5,222 nt of DNA from Spirochaetia bacterium UBA5550 (GTDB taxonomy: Bacteria > Spirochaetota > UBA4802 > UBA5550), in the NCBI GenBank assembly GCA_002425885.1, contig DINC01000381.1:1-5222 (forward strand). The letters are read 5' to 3'. The position numbers and the translations under genes are program-made. The notes beneath the pieces are model-generated. The model had not been told where the DNA came from and did not search any database. It was given only the letters and a program-made list of their open reading frames with translations. How positions within the stretch are numbered: the stretch's first letter is position 1; each line of letters begins with the position of its first letter. Shown here piece by piece: positions 1 to 5,200 of the stretch.

Positions 1-31
1 CATGACGCTCTACAGCAGATACATTATTTTC

Positions 32-59
32 TTATGGACATATAATTCCACTGCCATAA
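32..59. repeat. Inverted repeat around the TATA-like box of the nitroreductase operon
   Basis: TTATGG at 32-37 is matched by its exact reverse complement CCATAA at 54-59, with 16 bases between that include the TATA-like element. A regulator binding both half-sites would block the promoter. Six-base arms in AT-rich DNA can arise by chance, so this is a candidate operator only. The 94 bases before the first gene otherwise show no coding sequence I can support. Any upstream gene could only end within the first few dozen bases. Confidence 0.3.
38..47 (+). promoter_or_regulatory. Possible archaeal TATA box for the nitroreductase operon
   Basis: The A/T run ACATATAATT lies about 50 bases before the ATG at 95. 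With the usual archaeal TATA-to-start distance of about 25 bases, transcription would begin near 66-70 and give a leader of about 25 bases that still carries the ribosome binding site. Read as a bacterial -10 (TATAAT at 41-46), it has no good -35 partner about 17 bases upstream. Confidence 0.4.
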
Positions 60-81
60 ATCTGTAAGAAATAATTTTAAA

Positions 82-86
82 AGAGG
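82..86 (+). promoter_or_regulatory. Ribosome binding site that fixes the start of the nitroreductase
   Basis: AGAGG lies 8 bases before the ATG at 95 but only 2 bases before the in-frame TTG at 89. This spacing makes ATG 95 the likely start and drops two residues from the longest reading frame. Confidence 0.7.
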
Positions 87-94
87 TTTTGCAA

Positions 95-916
95 ATGCCT
101 GTAATTACCGTAGATAAATCGAAATGCAATAAAGACAGACTCTGCGTGATGGAATGTCCAATGCAGATAATAGTAATGAAGAAAGATGCCGAAGCACCGG
201 AGTCTGCTCCGTATGCTGATGCAATATGTATAAACTGCGGACACTGCGTTGCTGTATGCCCCACAGGCGCACTGAGCCTCAGCACAATGAAAGCTGAGGA
301 ATGCGAGAAGATAGATGCGAACTGGAATCCCGGCGCTGATGTAATTGAAAGCTATCTGAAAGCGAGAAGATCTATCCGCAGGTTTAAAAAGGATGCTGTT
401 GATAGAGAAAAACTTGAACGGCTTATGAAGATAACATCATTTGCTCCGTCAGGCCACAACTCACGCCCTGTTGAGTGGATCGTTTTTTCTGACAGAGATA
501 AAATCAAAGCGCTTGCGGAACATGTAATTGAATGGATGAATTCCATGAAGGAGAGTTCTCCACAGGTTGCAAAAGCAATGCACTTTGACATGATCACAAA
601 AGCATGGGACGCAGGTATTGATGTAGTGACTTATAACTGCCCTGTTGTAATGATTGCCCATGGTAAAAAAGCTAATCCCAATACAGGAGCAGGATGCACA
701 ATCGCCCTTGCTCATCTTGAAATCGCGGCTCCGTCACTTGGCCTTGGGTGCTGCTGGGGCGGATTCTTCACATGGTGCGCAATGGTTTACAAACCGCTCC
801 AGGAAGCGCTGAATATACCTGCCGGTAATGTTGTACAGGGTACAATGCTTGCGGGTTATCCGCTGTTCAAATATCACCGTATACCGAAAAGAGATTCAGT
901 TATTGAATGGAGATAA
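95..916 (+). CDS. Nitroreductase-family flavoprotein with N-terminal 2[4Fe-4S] ferredoxin domain
   Basis: This 273-residue protein joins a ferredoxin module (about residues 1-65) to an FMN-binding nitroreductase domain (about 85-273). The second cysteine motif is complete (C45, C48, C51, C55, followed by P). In the first motif (C11, D14, C17, C21) an aspartate replaces the second cysteine. In the nitroreductase part, RRSIRRF at 91-97 and PSGHNSRP at 118-125 are the usual FMN contacts. The glycine-rich LGLGCCWGGF at 215-224 and the closing GYP...Y.RIP...WR are typical of the ferredoxin-fused subfamily. Family knowledge suggests a soluble cytoplasmic enzyme passing electrons from the clusters to FMN and then to an unidentified acceptor; the natural substrate is unknown for most members. 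It is the first gene of a two-gene operon and its last codons carry the ribosome binding site of the next gene. Family assignment is firm; the substrate is not predictable. Confidence 0.93.
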   Translation: MPVITVDKSKCNKDRLCVMECPMQIIVMKKDAEAPESAPYADAICINCGHCVAVCPTGALSLSTMKAEECEKIDANWNPGADVIESYLKARRSIRRFKKDAVDREKLERLMKITSFAPSGHNSRPVEWIVFSDRDKIKALAEHVIEWMNSMKESSPQVAKAMHFDMITKAWDAGIDVVTYNCPVVMIAHGKKANPNTGAGCTIALAHLEIAAPSLGLGCCWGGFFTWCAMVYKPLQEALNIPAGNVVQGTMLAGYPLFKYHRIPKRDSVIEWR

Positions 917-919
917 TCA

Positions 920-1441
920 ATGTCTGCTGATAAAGGTGATTTCTATCTTGTTAAATCGGAATTCAACATTGTAGTATATTTTCTTTACATTATACTTGTT
1001 GTGTTTGCGGGAGCTGCCACTTTCCGGTTTATCCCCCAGATGATTAACAGTCCTGAGGTTAAAGGTGTTCCCCTTTATATACTTCTCTTCAGCTTCGGGA
1101 TATTTGACATCTTCGCAGTGATTCATCCTCTTAATTCATGCTTTAATGTTTTTTATGACGGAGAATACCTCTTATATAAATGGACATTTATTCCGCGAAG
1201 CATAAAGATCCATGCGGAAAAAATTGAGGGTTTCTACACAATGAAGGTCCCGTCACGGCATGACGAATATCTCACTGCATATCCGGTTTCAGATGGAAAA
1301 ATTCTCCCGGCAATTTCTTCTTTTTACTTTGATAATTATGATGATATAGTGAAACAGCTCCCCGGTGTGGAGATTGCGAGGATCAGGTTCTCATGGAGTT
1401 CGTACTTCAATATGGCAGTTCTTGGGAAGAAACCGGATTAA
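920..1441 (+). CDS. Two-helix membrane protein of unknown function, possible PH-like cytoplasmic domain
   Basis: I do not recognise this 173-residue protein as a named family. It has two hydrophobic segments (about residues 16-36 and 49-69) forming a likely hairpin in the membrane, with no signal peptide. A soluble region follows (about 75-173), beginning with an aromatic-rich stretch (YDGEYLLYKW, 79-88) and then I..EKIEGF. This arrangement resembles small bacterial and archaeal membrane proteins with a PH-like domain after two helices, which is an inference from pattern only. The ATG is 3 bases after the nitroreductase stop, and GGAG at 909-912 lies 7 bases before it, inside the upstream gene, so translation is probably coupled. 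It may anchor or otherwise work with the nitroreductase, but only the gene arrangement suggests this. A strong hairpin terminator follows 21 bases after its stop. Confidence 0.85.
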   Translation: MSADKGDFYLVKSEFNIVVYFLYIILVVFAGAATFRFIPQMINSPEVKGVPLYILLFSFGIFDIFAVIHPLNSCFNVFYDGEYLLYKWTFIPRSIKIHAEKIEGFYTMKVPSRHDEYLTAYPVSDGKILPAISSFYFDNYDDIVKQLPGVEIARIRFSWSSYFNMAVLGKKPD

Positions 1442-1462
1442 TGCGTTCCTGAATCCTTAATA

Positions 1463-1495
1463 AAAAAAGAGAAGGCCGATAACCTTCTCTTTTTT
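1463..1495. terminator. Bidirectional hairpin terminator between convergent operons
   Basis: The arms 1463-1475 and 1483-1495 pair perfectly over 13 bp around a 7-base loop. The inner half of the stem is GAGAAGG/CCTTCTC, and the outer half is an A-run facing a T-run, so transcripts in both directions end in a U-tract. It lies 21 bases after the stop of the plus-strand membrane protein gene and 20 bases after the stop of nifS on the minus strand. The shape is that of a bacterial intrinsic terminator. In archaea the U-tract alone would be expected to do most of the work. Confidence 0.9.
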
Positions 1496-1499
1496 ACCT

Positions 1500-1514
1500 T
1501 TATTGCAGCAATAA
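1500..1514. repeat. Perfect 15-bp palindrome beside the terminator
   Basis: TTATTGC and GCAATAA flank a single central A, giving a perfect 7+1+7 palindrome in the short gap between the terminator hairpin and the nifS stop codon. It could be a short extra hairpin at the 3' end of the nifS transcript or a protein-binding site. No function is established. Confidence 0.5.
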
Positions 1515-1515
1515 T

Positions 1516-2703
1516 CTACTGAGGAATTTTCCCCACCTTTTTCTCATTATCCCAGAAAGGAGATATCCGCAGCAGGGTATCAATTACATCCGGGAGTTCC
1601 CTGAGAGTATAATCTATTTCATCTTCAGTGGTGTACCTGCTTAGACTGAATCTTACTGAGCCGTGTATCTTCGAAAAAGGAAGATTCATCGCGCGCAGTA
1701 CATGCGAAGGTTCAAGAGAACCGCTTGAACAGGCAGAACCTGTGGAAACAAAGATCCCTTTCCTGTCGAGATAAAGAAGAATCGATTCACCTTCGATAAA
1801 TTCAAATGACACATTCAGTGTGTTAGGTGTTCTCTTATCAGGAGAACCATTCAGTGTTGATGTCTTAATATTTGTGAGAATACCATTCTGAAGTTTATCA
1901 CGAAGAGCTGCGACTTTCGGCATATCTTTCAGGTGTTCCATTGCCATTTCTGCGGCCTTACCCATACCGACAACTCCCGGGACATTTTCTGTTCCGGGGC
2001 GCCTCCCCTTCTCCTGGTGACCGCCGAAGATCAAAGGTCTCATCCTTGTGCCTTTGCGGACATAAAGTGCTCCTACACCTTTAGGGCCGTGAAACTTATG
2101 AGCTGAAATTGAATAGAGATCACAGTTAAGTTTACTTACATCAACAGGGATCTTACCAGCAGCCTGCACTCCATCAATATGAAAAGGAATTCCTCTCTCT
2201 TTAAGAAAAGCTCCTATCTCCTCAACCGGGTTTATTACCCCTGTCTCATTATTGGCATGCATTATCGAAACAAGAGCTGTTTCATCATCAACTGCATTTT
2301 TCAGAAAATCTATATCAACTACACCGTCACTTTTTACAGGCACATATGTTACCCTGTAACCCTCTTTTTCAAGCTGTGCACACACGTTAAGTACAGCAGG
2401 GTGTTCAGTGGCAGATGTAATTACGTGCTTTTTATCTTTATAATAGGATGTGATGCCCCTTATTGCAAGGTTATCACTTTCAGTAGCTGTACCTGTAAGT
2501 GTAATTTCAAAATCGTGCTCAGCACCAAGAAGACGTGCTATCTGGTTCCGGGCATTCTCCATGTTCTTCGCGACACGGCCTCCGAAGTAATGCATGCTTG
2601 AAGCATTACCATACATCTCTTTGTAAAAAGGGAGCATTGCCTCAAGGACTTCAGGGGCAACCATTGTTGTTGCATTATTATCAAGGTAAACCTGTCTTTC
2701 CAT
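1516..2703 (-). CDS. nifS: Cysteine desulfurase NifS (group I, PLP-dependent)
   Basis: NifS converts L-cysteine to L-alanine and holds the released sulfur as a persulfide for transfer to the NifU scaffold. The 395-residue length is normal. The N-terminal YLDNNATT (6-13) is the family signature. H101 in the TEHPAV motif stacks on PLP, D177 in HIDGVQ contacts the PLP ring nitrogen, and K203 in SAHKFHGPKG forms the Schiff base. RPGTEN is at 235-240. The catalytic C325 sits in STGSACSSGSLEPSH, the long mobile-loop form that marks group I (NifS/IscS) rather than SufS. The start lies 6 bases after the nifU stop, and I see no strong ribosome binding site, so translation may be coupled to nifU. It is the second gene of the nifU-nifS operon and ends at the hairpin terminator. 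An IscS label would fit the protein equally well; pairing with full-length NifU favours nifS. No nitrogenase genes are visible, so general Fe-S assembly is the likelier job. Confidence 0.96.
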   Translation of the reverse strand: MERQVYLDNNATTMVAPEVLEAMLPFYKEMYGNASSMHYFGGRVAKNMENARNQIARLLGAEHDFEITLTGTATESDNLAIRGITSYYKDKKHVITSATEHPAVLNVCAQLEKEGYRVTYVPVKSDGVVDIDFLKNAVDDETALVSIMHANNETGVINPVEEIGAFLKERGIPFHIDGVQAAGKIPVDVSKLNCDLYSISAHKFHGPKGVGALYVRKGTRMRPLIFGGHQEKGRRPGTENVPGVVGMGKAAEMAMEHLKDMPKVAALRDKLQNGILTNIKTSTLNGSPDKRTPNTLNVSFEFIEGESILLYLDRKGIFVSTGSACSSGSLEPSHVLRAMNLPFSKIHGSVRFSLSRYTTEDEIDYTLRELPDVIDTLLRISPFWDNEKKVGKIPQ

Positions 2704-2709
2704 AGTTAT

Positions 2710-3546
2710 CTACACACGCTTTATTGTAATACTTTTAGATACATTATTACGGAGCTCTTCCAGTACAAAATTATCAAGGGTCATCTGTGCTGTCATGCAT
2801 GAAGAGCATGCCCCCCGAAGTCTCACCATGACCTCGTCACCATTTATATCAACAAGCTCGATATCCCCGCCGTCCCTCTTAAGGCCCGGCCTGATAACAT
2901 TATTGATAACTTCCTCAACTTTCTTCATCTTCTGGAGATTGGTCATCGGCTCATCAGAACATGAACAGCTCTTTGTGGCGCATCTCCCCTTCTCCTCTTC
3001 AATTATATCTTCGATTTTCGGAATACAGGTACCGCATACAGTACCAGCGCCGGTGAGCTCCATCATGTCATCGATGTTCATTACACCTTTTTCATGTACA
3101 GCTTTACGGATCTCGTCATCAGTAATGTTCATGCAATGGCAGATAATCTCTCCATGAGGTTCATCTTCAACCGGGGGCTTTTCACCACGATAATCAGCTA
3201 TTGCATTTGTCAGAGCTTCGGATCCCATTACAGAACAGTGTATCTTTTGATCCGGGAGTCCGCCGAGAAACTCAACTATATCTTTGTTGGTAATCTTTTC
3301 AGCCTCTTCAATGGTTTTCCCTTTAATCATCTCGGTGAGAGCTGAAGATGAAGCAATGGCGCTGCCGCACCCGAAAGTTTCAAATTTCGCATCAGCGATA
3401 ATTCCATTATCAACTTTTATATATAGGGTGAGAGCATCTCCGCAGACAACACTCCCCACATGACCTACGCCATCAGCGTCATCTATCTTGCCGACATTAA
3501 TAGGATTTGTATATAATTCCTTAACTTTATCAGTATATTCCCACAT
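2710..3546 (-). CDS. nifU: Fe-S cluster assembly scaffold NifU, full three-domain form
   Basis: This 278-residue protein builds Fe-S clusters from NifS-derived sulfur and passes them to apo-proteins. Three domains follow in order. The IscU-like domain (about 1-125) has the scaffold ligands C35, C60 and C104, with D37 in VCGD. The BFD-like [2Fe-2S] domain (about 132-185) has C136 and C138 in CHC and C171 and C174 in CGTC. The NifU C-terminal domain (about 203-278) has C247 and C250 in the CSSC motif, a second site for a transient cluster. All expected ligands are present, so the protein should be functional. The linker before the last domain carries three extra cysteines (C189, C194, C196), which is unusual. 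It is the first gene of an operon with nifS, 6 bases apart. GGGG lies 6 bases before the ATG as a weak ribosome binding site. Full-length NifU is best known from diazotrophs and epsilonproteobacteria; its presence in an archaeon would suggest transfer, which cannot be shown here. Confidence 0.95.
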   Translation of the reverse strand: MWEYTDKVKELYTNPINVGKIDDADGVGHVGSVVCGDALTLYIKVDNGIIADAKFETFGCGSAIASSSALTEMIKGKTIEEAEKITNKDIVEFLGGLPDQKIHCSVMGSEALTNAIADYRGEKPPVEDEPHGEIICHCMNITDDEIRKAVHEKGVMNIDDMMELTGAGTVCGTCIPKIEDIIEEEKGRCATKSCSCSDEPMTNLQKMKKVEEVINNVIRPGLKRDGGDIELVDINGDEVMVRLRGACSSCMTAQMTLDNFVLEELRNNVSKSITIKRV

Positions 3547-3573
3547 AAGCTTCCCCGAACTTTATAATCTGCA

Positions 3574-3585
3574 CTAATAAATATT
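3574..3585 (-). promoter_or_regulatory. Possible TATA box of the nifU-nifS operon
   Basis: On the minus strand the A/T run AATATTTATTAG centres about 34 bases before the nifU ATG. At archaeal spacing, transcription would start near 3554, giving a very short leader that barely includes the GGGG site. A second A/T run farther upstream (TTATATTAAT, about 3603-3612) would give a leader of about 35 bases and is an equal alternative. A perfect TTGACA on the minus strand (3618-3623) looks like a bacterial -35, but no good -10 follows at 16-18 bases. The remaining bases up to 3680 are AT-rich with no gene. Confidence 0.35.
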
Positions 3586-3608
3586 ACAGTTTCCACAGAT
3601 AATTAATA

Positions 3609-3633
3609 TAACAACTCTGTCAAGATATTGTTA
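3609..3633. repeat. Inverted repeat upstream of nifU, candidate operator
   Basis: TAACAA at 3609-3614 and TTGTTA at 3628-3633 are exact reverse complements 13 bases apart, and the next outward bases match again after one mismatch. The repeat overlaps one possible nifU TATA region, so a regulator here could control Fe-S assembly. The sequence is not the GGAA-N6-TTCC pattern of the methanogen nitrogen repressor NrpR. AT-rich context makes a chance match possible. Confidence 0.3.
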
Positions 3634-3680
3634 CATATAATCATAAAAATAGTATTCATCTGTTTATTGAATAAAATTTA

Positions 3681-4409
3681 TTACATCATAAAAGCGTAAT
3701 TCAGATTCCTTCCCATGTCTCCATGCCTGTGAGAGTAAAACGCCCGGTGATTTTTCAGATTACAGATCCCTGAATTAAAAATTCTTGTTTCATCAACCCC
3801 CTCTTTTTTAAGGGATTTTTCAACGCTCTGCCACAGGTTGACAAAGAGCCTGCCATCTCTCTCGACAGTTTCATCAGAGAAAAATTTTGCAACATCACTG
3901 TTCACTTCATAAGAATCAGGCCCGATTGAGGGGAGAATAAAAGCATACATATTTTCAGGTTTAGAGCCGTAAATTCTGGCAATATCTCTCACGCATCTGC
4001 CGGAAATATCAAGAAGCGTCCCCTTCCATCCGGAGTGTACTGCTCCAAGAACCCTTTCCACCGGGTCATAAATAAACACCGGGACACAATCAGCTGTTCT
4101 AATAACAAGGCATATACCGGGAAGGGCTGTTATGAGTCCGTCAGCTTCAGCAACCGCAATCTGATCTTCCGACGGCTCAGAAACCACATGGATTATTGAA
4201 TCTCCATGGACCTGTTCCAGCATTACAACTTTCCGGGAATCTATACCTGTTATCTTTTCAAGGATTGACTTTTCAATCTTTCGTATTTCACCGCGGGAAA
4301 CATTATAATCAGAGGTATTTATTGCACGTCCGGCTACGCCTCCGGAAAATCCGGGAGGGCCGCCGTTTATTAAGTAATCGCCGGAGATAGTTTGGATTAA
4401 TTCAGACAT
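3681..4409 (-). CDS. pgeF: YfiH/PgeF-family (laccase-domain, DUF152) purine nucleoside enzyme
   Basis: This 242-residue protein covers the whole family length. The three zinc-binding residues are present: H68 in EQVHGD, C108 in TADCVPV and H125 in AVHSGWKGT. ADGLIT (89-94), PSIGPDSYEV (160-169) and the closing SHRHGDMGR (226-234) are also family motifs. Characterised relatives (human LACC1/FAMIN and bacterial homologues) cleave or deaminate adenosine, inosine and methylthioadenosine, and E. coli YfiH helps keep wrong amino acids out of peptidoglycan. If this organism is an archaeon without murein, the purine role is more likely. An upstream in-frame ATG at 4424 would add five residues, but GGAG at 4419-4422 lies 9 bases before the ATG at 4409, which I chose. 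Unusual details are histidine for the second arginine of the usual YRRDG-like motif and no cysteine in the IGP motif. It has its own promoter and no obvious operon partner. Confidence 0.93.
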   Translation of the reverse strand: MSELIQTISGDYLINGGPPGFSGGVAGRAINTSDYNVSRGEIRKIEKSILEKITGIDSRKVVMLEQVHGDSIIHVVSEPSEDQIAVAEADGLITALPGICLVIRTADCVPVFIYDPVERVLGAVHSGWKGTLLDISGRCVRDIARIYGSKPENMYAFILPSIGPDSYEVNSDVAKFFSDETVERDGRLFVNLWQSVEKSLKKEGVDETRIFNSGICNLKNHRAFYSHRHGDMGRNLNYAFMM

Positions 4410-4418
4410 TAGAACAGA

Positions 4419-4453
4419 CTCCATGATTAAAGAGTCAATCCGCCTTATAAATT
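4419..4453 (-). promoter_or_regulatory. Archaeal-type promoter and ribosome binding site of the YfiH-family gene
   Basis: On the minus strand the TATA-like AATTTATAAG (4453-4444) sits about 26 bases before 4422-4425. An archaeal transcript would thus begin next to the upstream ATG at 4424 and include the GGAG (4422-4419) that serves the ATG at 4409. Start site and ribosome binding site agree, so this is the best promoter evidence in the window for an archaeal host. Confidence 0.55.
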
Positions 4454-4466
4454 ATCAAGAATTTTT

Positions 4467-4522
4467 TTAAGAAGAGTTAATTAAAGAAGAGGCTTACTTT
4501 TCTCCCCCCTTATTAAGAAGAG
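4467..4522. repeat. Three copies of a purine-rich decamer across the end of the TetR gene
   Basis: TTAAGAAGAG occurs at 4467-4476 and 4513-4522, with a one-base variant TTAAAGAAGAG at 4481-4491. The first two copies flank the palindrome TTAATTAA (4477-4484), and the third lies inside the last codons of the TetR gene. On the minus strand they read as pyrimidine-rich CTCTTCTTAA tracts just after the TetR stop, followed by two T-rich runs. They may therefore belong to a U/C-rich archaeal termination region. No hairpin terminator is seen here. Confidence 0.45.
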
Positions 4523-5108
4523 TAATGAATAAACTTGCAATTTTTTTCATATGGGCAACCCCCTCCTCCCTTGTGCGTCCTGGATATTTACCGAATGTAA
4601 AAACAATACCGTTTAACACGGAGAATATAAGGTGCGTAACAGCTCTAATATCAGGCATATCGGTCTCTTTTTCAAGTATCCGGTCAAAAATACTGAAAAG
4701 TTCCCTTGAAATGACTTTAAGCTCATCAATAGATTCCTGTGTCCTGAACTTACCATCCATAACACAGTGCTGAACTATACGCATATAATCGTAATTATCG
4801 ATCATCTCCTCCATGTAGCGCACAGCAATCTTGTCCAGAGTGTTATCGCCGGAGCTTATCATTTCATTCATGATATCCACTGCACGCTGGAATCCCCTTA
4901 GAGAAACCGCCACATAAAGACTCTCTTTATCAGGAAAATAAGTATATATTGAACCGGGAGATATACCAACCTCACGTGCCAGATCTCTCATATTAACATC
5001 ATCAAAGGGCTTTTCTGAAAAAATCTTCTCTGCTACATCAAGAATCAGGTTCTTTTTCTGTATTTTCTCCTGTTCTTTAAGATCCATGAATCTATTTGTC
5101 TCAGTCAT
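4494..5108 (-). CDS. TetR/AcrR-family transcriptional repressor
   Basis: The 204-residue length is typical of the family. The N-terminal DNA-binding domain (about 20-66) is clear: ILDVAEKIFSEKPFDDVNMRDLAREVG leads into the recognition helix region ISPGSIYTYFPDKESLY (49-65). The C-terminal part (about 70-200) is helical and variable, as expected for a ligand-binding and dimerisation domain; the ligand cannot be predicted. AGGT lies 6 bases before the ATG at 5108 as a moderate ribosome binding site. An internal ATG (residue 8) has no better site. The gene is followed 69 to 84 bases later by the YfiH-family gene, which seems to have its own promoter. A palindrome at 5140-5160 upstream suggests self-repression, the usual habit of this family. 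Its other target may lie beyond the right edge of the window. Confidence 0.95.
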   Translation of the reverse strand: MTETNRFMDLKEQEKIQKKNLILDVAEKIFSEKPFDDVNMRDLAREVGISPGSIYTYFPDKESLYVAVSLRGFQRAVDIMNEMISSGDNTLDKIAVRYMEEMIDNYDYMRIVQHCVMDGKFRTQESIDELKVISRELFSIFDRILEKETDMPDIRAVTHLIFSVLNGIVFTFGKYPGRTREEGVAHMKKIASLFITLLNKGGEK

Positions 5109-5113
5109 TCTAC

Positions 5114-5156
5114 TACCTGCGGATATTGATTATTATAATTAAAGTAGTTTACCTGC
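5114..5156. repeat. Direct repeat TACCTGC before the TetR gene
   Basis: TACCTGC occurs at 5114-5120 and at 5150-5156, 36 bases apart. The first copy overlaps the AGGT ribosome binding site of the TetR gene, and the second is part of the candidate operator palindrome. The pair could be two regulator half-sites, but seven bases is short. Confidence 0.3.
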
Positions 5157-5160
5157 TTAA
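5140..5160. promoter_or_regulatory. Candidate TetR operator
   Basis: TAAAGTAG at 5140-5147 and CTGCTTAA at 5153-5160 form an imperfect inverted repeat (6 of 8 positions) around a 5-base centre. Its 21-bp length and its place 32 bases upstream of the TetR start match typical TetR-family operators. Binding here would block a transcript starting from the upstream TATA-like box. The site is predicted by position and symmetry only. Confidence 0.45.
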
Positions 5161-5192
5161 ATGGCAAGAGAAAAATCTGTTTTTGAAAATTC

Positions 5193-5200
5193 TATTTAAA
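5193..5200 (-). promoter_or_regulatory. TATA-like box upstream of the TetR gene
   Basis: The minus strand reads TTTAAATA, a good match to the archaeal TATA consensus. At archaeal spacing, transcription would begin near 5170, with the candidate operator just downstream. The core ATTTAAAT is self-complementary, so it might also drive a plus-strand gene beyond the right edge. A nearer A/T run (about 5131-5143) would leave almost no leader. No gene is seen in 5109-5222. Confidence 0.4.

Noticed and set aside
10..285. Minus-strand frame covering the nitroreductase promoter and ferredoxin domain
   Set aside because: It overlaps the conserved cysteine motifs of the plus-strand gene and has no protein family features.
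352..715. Minus-strand open frames inside the nitroreductase gene
   Set aside because: They are shadows of a clear coding gene, with no recognisable domain and no promoter or ribosome binding site.
2179..3345. Plus-strand open frames opposite nifS and nifU (at 2179-2601, 2795-3157 and 3094-3345)
   Set aside because: They lie antisense to strongly conserved genes, have no family features or ribosome binding sites, and their composition mirrors the opposite strand.
3595..3623. Bacterial sigma-70 promoter for nifU based on the minus-strand TTGACA at 3618-3623
   Set aside because: The -35 is perfect, but the hexamers 16-18 bases downstream (such as TATCTG) match the -10 consensus poorly. An archaeal TATA box explains the region at least as well.
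4410..4424. Longer start of the YfiH-family protein at the ATG at 4424
   Set aside because: The GGAG serving the ATG at 4409 lies inside the extension, and the predicted transcript start falls at or beside the upstream ATG.
4196..4773. Plus-strand frames opposite the YfiH-family and TetR genes (4196-4390 and 4525-4773)
   Set aside because: Both are antisense to well-supported genes and show no independent coding evidence.
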